From the NCBI GenBank assembly GCA_035363095.1, contig DAOSEK010000032.1, forward strand, positions 1 through 5,247: a DNA stretch of 5,247 bases. The letters run 5' to 3'. Shown in pieces: positions 1-5,186 of this stretch. Positions within the stretch are counted from its first letter, which is position 1; every line of letters begins with the position of its first letter. The notes below the pieces were generated by a model that saw only the letters and a program-made list of their open reading frames with translations, searched no databases and was not told the origin of the DNA. The DNA comes from DAOSEK01 sp035363095 (GTDB lineage Archaea; Nanobdellota; Nanobdellia; Woesearchaeales; UBA119). The position numbers were made by a program, and so were the translations under genes.

Positions 1-56
<56 letters not shown>

Positions 57-107
57 TTTAACCATCTTCAGTCATATTTTTTTCTGTATTTTATTTTATA
101 AATAAAA

Positions 108-134
108 ACATCTAAAGATCAGTGCTTTAGGTGT
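108..134 (-). terminator. hairpin with T-rich tail, possible terminator
   Basis: Bases 108-117 and 125-134 form a 10-bp inverted repeat around a 7-base loop. Read on the minus strand the stem has one C-A mismatch and is followed by TTTTATTT. Read on the plus strand the same position is a T-G wobble, so the stem is complete there but no T-run follows. The hairpin begins 12 bases beyond the stop of the minus-strand ORF at 147-332, so it could end that transcript. Archaeal termination depends mainly on T-tracts, so the role of the stem is inference. Confidence 0.4.
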
Positions 135-146
135 CTTGGAATATGT

Positions 147-332
147 TCAATGAATTTTCTTTGGTAAATCTCTCCTTCTAAATCTATTTATTGTTAATTT
201 GGAGCTAAAGATTAAACTGCATAAAAAAAGGATGTATTTTGCGAGCTCATCTAAAAACAGCAAACCTAGGTTTTTTATTAAACTTTTCTTAGTCAACCAT
301 TTAATTCTAAAAAAAATCTTTAAAAATCTCAT
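147..332 (-). CDS. possible small basic hydrophobic protein, 61 aa
   Basis: I do not recognise this ORF. It begins with ATG at 332, preceded by AAGGGA only about four bases away, which is close for a Shine-Dalgarno site. The product is rich in Lys, Arg, Leu, Ile and Phe, with a cluster of basic residues at the start (about 5-20) and a hydrophobic stretch at about 33-43, short for a membrane span. The C-terminus is again basic. It does not overlap another gene, lies divergently from the signal peptidase gene, and has a hairpin with a T-rich tail just downstream. Those points favour a real transcript. Against it, A+T-rich DNA gives Lys/Leu/Phe/Ile-rich chance ORFs of this size, and no domain is visible. 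Confidence 0.3.
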   Translation of the reverse strand: MRFLKIFFRIKWLTKKSLIKNLGLLFLDELAKYILFLCSLIFSSKLTINRFRRRDLPKKIH

Positions 333-427
333 ATTTCCCTTAATTTAGACTTAAAAAACCTTAGTTGGTTGTTATTCACAAATAATCTCCCTAATATTTA
401 AACAATTAAACACTTATTCCTTGAATA

Positions 428-441
428 CTATTAAATAAATC
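428..441 (+). promoter_or_regulatory. TATA-like box for the signal peptidase gene
   Basis: TTAAATAAAT at 431-440 is centred about 25 bases before the ATG at 460. This is the distance expected between an archaeal TATA box and a transcription start at or next to the start codon. No Shine-Dalgarno-like sequence lies before the ATG. Together these suggest a leaderless transcript. The surrounding DNA is A+T-rich, so the match alone is weak; the spacing is the useful evidence. Confidence 0.45.
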
Positions 442-459
442 GCAAAAATCAGCATAAAT

Positions 460-990
460 ATGTCTTCAGAATATAAAATCAGGATACTCTCACTCTTTTT
501 TGTAGTCTTAGTATTAGGACTATCCCTGACAAGCATCTTAGTAGGTTTATCTTTGATATTTGAAGAAGAATCAAAAGAGCAAATCTCTTTTCTAAACCCT
601 ATAACAACAGAAGCATCAAGAAATCTACCCTCGCCAAAAGACAGAATACAAGAATCGGATATATTAGCATACGATGATAGGGTAATAATAAATGTGAAAA
701 ATCCAATCATAGCTCGTTTTACTCCTACACGCTCAATGGACCCAGTATTAGATTCTGATGCCAACGCAATTGAAGTAGTACCACAATCCCCTGAAGATAT
801 TCATATTGGAGATATTGTATCCTATCAATCAGAGATGACAAATACCGTAATAGTTCACAGGGTTGTAGATATAGGTTATGACTCAAACGGGATTTATTTC
901 ACCTTTAAAGGAGATAACAACAAAGAAAAAGACCCTGAAAGAGTAAGATTTAGTCAGATAAGAAGAATTGTTATAGGAATACTTTACTAA
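460..990 (+). CDS. signal peptidase I-like membrane protease (S26 family), 176 aa
   Basis: This looks like a type I signal peptidase, the membrane serine protease that removes signal peptides from exported proteins. One hydrophobic span (about residues 8-34) follows a short basic N-terminus and precedes an acidic segment, so the catalytic domain should face outward. The family boxes are visible: RSMDP with the nucleophile Ser92, VHRV with His133, and KGDNN with Asp152. His in place of the bacterial Lys is the archaeal/ER-type arrangement. The intervals Ser-His (41 residues) and His-Asp (19) are short, and there is no C-terminal span, so the enzyme is compact. It ends with a hydrophobic VIGILY. 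Catalytic boxes are intact, so activity is plausible. It could be the general signal peptidase or one dedicated to a few substrates; other copies in the genome cannot be seen. It is convergent with the gene ending at 1073. Confidence 0.88.
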   Translation: MSSEYKIRILSLFFVVLVLGLSLTSILVGLSLIFEEESKEQISFLNPITTEASRNLPSPKDRIQESDILAYDDRVIINVKNPIIARFTPTRSMDPVLDSDANAIEVVPQSPEDIHIGDIVSYQSEMTNTVIVHRVVDIGYDSNGIYFTFKGDNNKEKDPERVRFSQIRRIVIGILY

Positions 991-1072
991 AAATCAACAA
1001 CCTTGCTTTAATACAGCGCATGCTTTTATACTCCCAACATACCTTACCCTTTAGGGCGAGATTCTTGATTCA
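991..1072. other. convergent intergenic spacer
   Basis: This 82-bp gap separates the 3' ends of the plus-strand peptidase gene and the minus-strand gene ending at 1073. It contains small palindromes (GCATGC at 1018-1023 followed by TTTT, and CCCT-TT-AGGG at 1047-1056). Either could help end transcription, but neither is strong. No gene is seen. Confidence 0.5.
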
Positions 1073-2230
1073 TCAAATGGTTTTAATTTCCAATTCAGTA
1101 TCAATATCTTCTGTTATAGACTCATCAAGTGGTCTAACTAATTCAAGCTCTAAAAACTCCTTTGATGGAATTATATTAAGTATTGCATAAGTGAGCATAT
1201 TAGCCTGCTTATACACATTTGAAGAATTTGTCCCATAAATCTTTATACAATCCTCTTCTATGAAAATCCTATTAGTATCTTCACTAATCTCAAGTTTTAT
1301 AACTGAAATCTTCTTTTCATTAAGTTTAATCTTAATACTTCCATTAGTAACAATCTCTCCAGCCTTATCAAAAGCTGATTGATTCGTTGCATTCTCACAA
1401 TCAAAAACCAATACCTCCTTATCATGATAACCCTGAGGAATATGTGTAACACCTATAATCGTAGGAATCCCCAAGATCCCTGTATCCTCTTTTCTTGGAT
1501 TCATAATCTTTGAGATCTCAAGACCTGCTAAAGCGACCTCGCTCTCAATAAACGGATCCATTGTAATCAAAACCAAATCAGAATTTAAAAGCCTATCTAC
1601 AATCCTGCTTTGATTATCTATCTCAAAATAATCCACTTCACTAGGATTATACTTCATCCTTAGATCATAAACATTATCCCCAACCCAAAGCAAGGTTGAC
1701 CAGCCAATAAGCTCCTTATTAAAAGTAAAGCCATTATAGACAACTGTATGATTCTCCACACTTCCATTTGGCTTAGTCCCATTATCATCTTTAAAAGTGC
1801 TTAACATAAAAAAAGCTATAACAATAATCAAAACACTAATACCTAAAACAAAAAACAATCTCTTAAAAGAGCAACCACAATTAACATCCCTTCTGCAAAA
1901 ACCCCTAGATTTGTTAAAATCCTTAGCTATTTGATCTTTTCGAATGCTTTCATCTAACCCTTGCTCTTTTTTATCCTCATTTTGTTTTTGTTGTTGAGCA
2001 TTTTCTTTTTCTATTTTTTTCTCTACTTCTTTTTTTTCCACTTCACTCTTTTCTTCATTTAGACTTTCATCAATCTCTTGCTTATCATCCAAAAAATGAT
2101 CTTCTTTTTCTTCTAAAAAGCTATCTTTTTCATCATCAAGCCCTTGGCCTTTATACACCTTAGATTCCTTAGAACCACTATTAATTGCAATATCAGACGT
2201 TTTCAAATTATTTTCTTTATTCTCTTCCAT
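1073..2230 (-). CDS. single-span surface protein with long charged cytoplasmic N-terminus, 385 aa
   Basis: The function is unknown. The ATG at 2230 follows a G-rich GGGGAAGTG about four bases away, and the stop is TGA. Three parts are visible. Residues 1-108 are extremely rich in Glu, Lys, Asp and Gln, probably disordered or coiled coil, with a pseudo-repeat of the form D-x-F-L-acidic-acidic-K at about 36-50. A Cys-Arg-Arg segment with Cys112, Cys118 and Cys120 comes next, then a membrane span (about 125-145). The basic flank on its N-terminal side predicts N-inside, C-outside topology. The outer domain (about 160-385) starts with YNGFTF and contains a GWS motif (177-179), LITMDPF, DCENATNQ with Cys278, and EEDCIKIYG with Cys328; the two Cys could form a disulfide. 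The same order of motifs occurs in the gene at 2467-3144, suggesting paralogy. From memory it resembles hypothetical proteins of Woesearchaeota/Pacearchaeota. The acidic C-terminal tail (about 357-385) lies outside the shared region. Confidence 0.85.
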   Translation of the reverse strand: MEENKENNLKTSDIAINSGSKESKVYKGQGLDDEKDSFLEEKEDHFLDDKQEIDESLNEEKSEVEKKEVEKKIEKENAQQQKQNEDKKEQGLDESIRKDQIAKDFNKSRGFCRRDVNCGCSFKRLFFVLGISVLIIVIAFFMLSTFKDDNGTKPNGSVENHTVVYNGFTFNKELIGWSTLLWVGDNVYDLRMKYNPSEVDYFEIDNQSRIVDRLLNSDLVLITMDPFIESEVALAGLEISKIMNPRKEDTGILGIPTIIGVTHIPQGYHDKEVLVFDCENATNQSAFDKAGEIVTNGSIKIKLNEKKISVIKLEISEDTNRIFIEEDCIKIYGTNSSNVYKQANMLTYAILNIIPSKEFLELELVRPLDESITEDIDTELEIKTI

Positions 2231-2319
2231 AACACTTCCCCATAATTACTTCTTTAGATTTTTCATCTTTATGAAATCCTTACTCATAATGAATACTTTA
2301 ATCTTTTTATCATTAGATT

Positions 2320-2399
2320 TTGACCAATCTCCTCATTAAAATGTGGATTGCCAAATACTGGATTTACAAACTAATAATTTTAACTAGCTGATTGGTCAA
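2320..2399. repeat. 10-bp perfect inverted repeat, 60-bp spacer
   Basis: TTGACCAATC at 2320-2329 and its exact reverse complement GATTGGTCAA at 2390-2399 lie between the two paralogous genes, upstream of the minus-strand gene starting at 2230. The arms are more G+C-rich than the surrounding DNA. They could be paired protein-binding sites or the base of a looped RNA; the arrangement is seen, the role is inference. Confidence 0.55.
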
Positions 2400-2404
2400 T
2401 AGTT

Positions 2405-2468
2405 ATTTTTATTTAATTTAAAAAATCATTTTAAAAAAAATTAATATCAAAAAAATCTTTAAAAGATT
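2405..2468 (-). terminator. terminator after the 2467-3144 gene: short hairpin plus repeated T-tracts
   Basis: On the minus strand the stop codon at 2467-2469 overlaps a dyad, AATCTT-TTA-AAGATT (2454-2468), which runs directly into a T-tract. Two further T-tracts follow around 2433-2440 and 2420-2425. Runs of T are the main termination signal for archaeal RNA polymerase, and several in a row are typical. This makes it likely that the gene at 1073-2230 has its own promoter in 2231-2400. Confidence 0.65.
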
Positions 2469-3144
2469 AATCCTTATTAAAATAATCCCTATTAATTACC
2501 CCTAGTTTAAGATAGGACAAAGCATTTGAAAAAGCTACAACATCAAATTCTGTTGAAGCATATACATAATAGCAAAATTCATTAGTCTCATCCTTTAAAA
2601 TCTCAAACTCCTCTCCCTTTCTAAATATAAAAATAGGAGCATTAGTCTGGTTTTCACAATTTAGACCTACTTTTCCCTCTTTAAAATCCTCAAACCCATA
2701 AAAAACCATCATCTTTTTAGCTTTTTGGGCATTATAAGAACTTTCCAGAACCGAAAAAGAAACCGCTGAAACTATCTCTGAACTTGAATTAACACCATAA
2801 TAAAAAATTAAAGAACTATCAATCTTATCTAGCAGGTCATCATCAAATGTTAGATAACTTACCTGAAAAGGGCTTAAAGTAAAATCAAGCTTTTGCTTTT
2901 CATAATCCAAACTCCAGCCAGAAGTACTCCTGCTAAGAGTATAATTATTGATATTTATTTTGCTATCCTCAAAATTTTGAGAGTTTCTATTGACAACCAT
3001 CTCCAAAATACTTGTCATTAAAAGAATAGATGTAATAACAACAAGGGCAATAGTAAGCATCTTTTTATTTTTCTCTCCCTTATCGACTTTTTCAATCCTT
3101 CTTTTTGCGATAATAATCCCCTCCTTAAAAAATAAATCCCACAT
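2467..3144 (-). CDS. single-span surface protein, paralogue of the 1073-2230 product, 225 aa (or 214 aa)
   Basis: The function is unknown. A basic N-terminus (RR...K...KGEKNKK, about 15-28) precedes a membrane span at about 29-50, giving N-inside, C-outside topology. The outer domain shares a series of features with the 385-aa protein: a GWS motif (76-78), a central hydrophobic/helical part, LNCENQTN with Cys163, a Cys at 191 followed by alternating aromatic/hydrophobic residues, and a closing helix ending in GVI. The Cys pair may form a disulfide. It lacks the long charged N-terminus and acidic tail of its relative. The start is uncertain. ATG at 3144 has no Shine-Dalgarno site, but a near-consensus site lies inside the ORF at 3117-3126, just before an ATC codon at 3111 that would begin a natural-looking MAKRRIEK. 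ATG at residue 29 is another option but would remove the basic flank. The extent given uses the ATG. Confidence 0.82.
   Translation of the reverse strand: MWDLFFKEGIIIAKRRIEKVDKGEKNKKMLTIALVVITSILLMTSILEMVVNRNSQNFEDSKININNYTLSRSTSGWSLDYEKQKLDFTLSPFQVSYLTFDDDLLDKIDSSLIFYYGVNSSSEIVSAVSFSVLESSYNAQKAKKMMVFYGFEDFKEGKVGLNCENQTNAPIFIFRKGEEFEILKDETNEFCYYVYASTEFDVVAFSNALSYLKLGVINRDYFNKD
3116..3126 (-). promoter_or_regulatory. near-consensus Shine-Dalgarno site inside the annotated ORF
   Basis: On the minus strand AGGAGGGGAT differs at one of ten positions from AGGAGGTGAT, the complement of the typical archaeal 16S rRNA 3' end. It lies 18 bases inside the ORF that opens with ATG at 3144. The nearest downstream in-frame codons are ATT (3114) and ATC (3111), both rare initiators, at normal spacing; the first ATG (3060) is too far away. 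It either marks non-AUG initiation or is a chance match in the KEGI codons. Confidence 0.5.
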
Positions 3145-3175
3145 TAACCATTGTTTCTTTCATGAAAACCTATTC

Positions 3176-3183
3176 ATATTTAA
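3176..3183 (-). promoter_or_regulatory. TATA-like box upstream of the 2467-3144 gene
   Basis: TTAAATAT on the minus strand is centred about 35 bases before the ATG at 3144. A start point some 26 bases downstream of it would fall near 3153. That would leave about nine bases of leader to the ATG, or about 42 to the ATC at 3111 with the Shine-Dalgarno site included. The match is plausible but weak in this A+T-rich spacer. Confidence 0.3.
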
Positions 3184-3288
3184 CTCTTTTTGTTTTTTTA
3201 ACCTAAAACACTCTTTATCAGATCTTATCCTTAGCTAAACAATTAATTATGATTTTTCTAAATATTTCCCTTAAGAATCTCTTATCCC

Positions 3289-4005
3289 TTAAATCCCCTC
3301 TAAAAACTCTTTAATACTTGCTTTTTTGTATCCAATACAAACATCTATCTTCAAATCAGTAGGAAAATGCTCCAAAGAATCTTTATTTTGAGCTAAACAA
3401 TCAAATCTAGTTTCTTTATCTCTCTTATCCAAAAACTCTTTTTTTGAATCGTTCTCATAATCCCTTTTATAAGAAATCTTATCTAACCCATTAACTTCAA
3501 GGGTTGAAGAATCTTTTAACTCCTCAATAAAATAGATATCATGAACCCTTTGGATATCCACCTTTGTTAAAGGATTTAACCTCATCGTTTCAACATATTC
3601 AGAGCAATCAAGTATAAGCCCATTATCTTCACTATGATTATTAAACCCTATTACCACAACATTATTTGGATGATATAATCCCTCTAAATAACCCTTAAGC
3701 ATATCTTTTAAAGCCAATTTAAGATTTCTTCTAATAATACAATTTTCATATAGGATTGTAAAATTATCATTACTCGGAACAACATTACAAATCCCATAAA
3801 CCATATACTCATCAAAGGGAAATCCATCCTTAACCAAATCATTCCTTGTATTTGGAAAACCTGTCTCTAAAATTGGTGGAAAACTACTTTTGTCTTTATT
3901 TAATTCAAAATCTAAAAGACCCTTTTCAGAGGTTTGAATACCAAAGCGATCAACAATAAAACTTAATATCCTTTCAAGTTCACAATCATTAATTTTATTA
4001 TGCAT
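3289..4005 (-). CDS. unrecognised soluble protein, 238 aa
   Basis: I do not recognise a family. No signal peptide or membrane span is visible, so it is probably cytoplasmic. The central part (about 83-135 from the chosen Met) looks like a folded core: a strand FTILYENCII, a basic amphipathic helix (RRNLKLALKDMLKGYLEGL), then the strand VVVIGF followed by NNHSEDNGLILDC. Cysteines occur at about 8, 73, 89, 134, 203 and 223 with no metal-site spacing. The last quarter (about 165-213) is Lys/Asp/Glu-rich and less structured. The reading frame opens with GTG at 4029, but I prefer the ATG at 4005. A TATA-like box at 4031-4040 overlaps the GTG, so that codon would not be transcribed, and TGGGGT lies about nine bases before the ATG. 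It is the first of three minus-strand genes; long spacers make a single operon uncertain. Confidence 0.75.
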   Translation of the reverse strand: MHNKINDCELERILSFIVDRFGIQTSEKGLLDFELNKDKSSFPPILETGFPNTRNDLVKDGFPFDEYMVYGICNVVPSNDNFTILYENCIIRRNLKLALKDMLKGYLEGLYHPNNVVVIGFNNHSEDNGLILDCSEYVETMRLNPLTKVDIQRVHDIYFIEELKDSSTLEVNGLDKISYKRDYENDSKKEFLDKRDKETRFDCLAQNKDSLEHFPTDLKIDVCIGYKKASIKEFLEGI

Positions 4006-4030
4006 ATTTACTAAACCCCAACAAATCACA

Positions 4031-4040
4031 ATATAAATAT
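4031..4040 (-). promoter_or_regulatory. TATA-like box for the 3289-4005 gene
   Basis: ATATTTATAT on the minus strand is centred about 30 bases before the ATG at 4005, which puts the expected transcription start within a few bases of that ATG. It overlaps the upstream GTG codon at 4029 and so argues for the shorter protein. This is one of the better TATA matches in the window. Confidence 0.5.
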
Positions 4041-4320
4041 CTGCTTTTAAAAAACCTTTATCAAATCTCTATCTAAAAAATCTCAATCTGATACCATTAT
4101 CTTAATAATTCTTTTGGCATTTATCTTTCAAAGGGTATCCCTAAATTATCCAAAACAACATTTCTTTTAAATAAAAAAGTTTTTTCTTTGAATAACCAAA
4201 TCAAAGAGTCAAAACTAACATTTAAAGATTTATCTTAATTAAAACTATATTTTATAGAAAATCTTAACAAATCTTAACAATAAATTTTTTCTAACTCCAA
4301 ACACTTGTTAAAACTTTTTT
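4041..4320. other. gene-poor A+T-rich stretch upstream of the 3289-4005 gene
   Basis: No convincing gene or RNA is visible here. It contains a 7-bp hairpin, TCTTTGA (4185-4191) and TCAAAGA (4201-4207) with a 9-base loop, and two adjacent copies of the 10-bp AATCTTAACA (4260-4279). The region is extremely poor in G and C compared with the repeat arrays that follow. Confidence 0.5.
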
Positions 4321-4392
4321 GAGACTTCATTTGAGGCTTCATTTGAGGCTTCATTTGAGGCTTCATTTGAGACTTCGTTTAAGAATTCGTTT
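4321..4392. repeat. 12-bp tandem array, six units
   Basis: Six adjoining 12-bp units start at 4321, 4333, 4345, 4357, 4369 and 4381. Units 2-4 are identical (GAGGCTTCATTT), units 1 and 5 differ by one or two bases, and unit 6 is more diverged; a decayed fragment with a 5-bp insertion follows to about 4409. The central copies are best conserved and the edges decay, as in a minisatellite. On the minus strand one frame reads Asn-Glu-Ala-Ser repeatedly and ends in TAA at 4308-4310, but that frame has no ATG and could start only at TTG (4421). Confidence 0.9.
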
Positions 4393-4495
4393 AGAAATTC
4401 AACTCGTTTAAAATCTAACAATTAATCAATATTTTAAAAAAATAAAAAAAAACTTTAAAAAACTAAATCTCTATGCAAAAAATGTCGATAATTCC

Positions 4496-5145
4496 TTTCG
4501 ATAAAACATCACGATGAAACAGGTCGATGAAACACATCGGTAAAACAGCTCGGTAAAACATCTCGGTAAAATAGCTCGGTGAAACAACTCGGTGAAACAA
4601 CTTGATGAAACAGGTTTATAAAACACCTCGGTAAAATAGCTCGGTAAAACAGCTCGATGAAAAAGGTTTATAAAAAATCTTGGTAACACAAACCAATAAA
4701 ATGAACTAATCAAACAAACCTAAGAAACAGGTCGATGAAACAGGTTTATAAAAAACCTTGGTAAAACAAACCGATAAAATGAACCAATCAAACAAACCTA
4801 AGAAACAGGTCGATGAAACAGGTCGATGAAACAGGTCGATGAAACAGGTTTATAAAAAATCTTGGTAAAACAAACCGATAAAATGAACCAATCAAACAAA
4901 CCTAAGAAACAGGTCGATGAAACAGGTTAATAAAACAGCTCGGTAAAACATCTCGATAAAACATCTCGGTAAAACATCTCGGTAAAACATCTCGGTAAAA
5001 CATCTCGGTAAAACATCTTGGTAAAACAAACCGATAAAATGAACTAATCAAACAAACCTAAGAAACAGGTCGATGAAACAGGTTAATAAAACTCTTCAAT
5101 AAAACAAATCAATAAAAGAAATCAATAAAAGAAATCAATCAATCA
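4496..5145. repeat. 13-bp minisatellite, 50 contiguous units in perfect register
   Basis: Every 13 bases from 4496 to 5145 begins a new unit, giving exactly 50 units with substitutions but no insertion or deletion. One decayed unit (4483-4495) may precede them. The general form is NNYCGRTRAAACA. The commonest variants are CTCGGTAAAACA-type units (for example six consecutive at 4951-5028) and GGTCGATGAAACA (4808-4846, three identical in a row). About half the units (26 by hand count) carry CG at positions 4-5, unlike the CpG-poor remainder of the window. The right end decays into AATCAATAAAAGA units. I see no spacers, so it is not a CRISPR array. Roles such as iteron, partition or nucleoid-protein site are only possibilities. 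Confidence 0.95.
4665..5080. repeat. higher-order repeat blocks inside the 13-bp array
   Basis: A fixed succession of five different 13-bp units recurs as a 65-bp block at 4665-4729, 4743-4807 and 4847-4911. Its units begin GGTTTATAAAAAA, YCTTGGTAAAACA-like, AACCRATAAAATG, AACYAATCAAACA and AACCTAAGAAACA. The second and third copies differ at one of 65 positions, and the first differs from the third at three. A fourth copy lacking the first unit lies at 5016-5067. Each block is followed by GGTCGATGAAACA. Block starts are 78 and 104 bp apart, six and eight units, so multi-unit segments were duplicated in register. Confidence 0.9.
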
Positions 5146-5186
5146 AAAAAATTGATTTAAATTGCTGAAAAATTAATCCTAATTCC

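Noticed and set aside
414..764. Minus-strand 116-codon frame
   Set aside because: It lies over the signal peptidase gene, whose frame carries the recognisable catalytic boxes; this is its antisense shadow.
1018..1056. Small palindromes between the convergent genes as intrinsic terminators
   Set aside because: Stems are only 3-4 bp and neither is followed by a strong T-tract, so they were mentioned only as contents of the spacer.
2243..2294. Mini-ORFs in the leader of the 385-aa gene (for example an ATG at 2286 giving 13 codons)
   Set aside because: No Shine-Dalgarno site or conservation evidence; short frames of this size are expected by chance.
2990..3238. Plus-strand 82-codon hydrophobic frame
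   Set aside because: It is antisense to the membrane span and N-terminus of the 2467-3144 gene and continues into spacer; hydrophobicity follows from base composition.
331..3273. A 12-base string (ATATTTCCCTTA) present at 331-342 and 3262-3273
   Set aside because: Mostly A+T, only two copies, and in different contexts (over a start codon and after a gene); probably chance.
4471..4713. Minus-strand 80-codon frame through the 13-bp array, with a 13-residue Cys-Phe-Thr-Glu-like periodicity
   Set aside because: A 13-bp repeat whose minus strand lacks stops in all frames automatically yields a 13-residue repeat. The start is TTG without a Shine-Dalgarno site, the product is an odd Phe/Cys/Ser mixture, and the frame closes as soon as the higher-order units appear.
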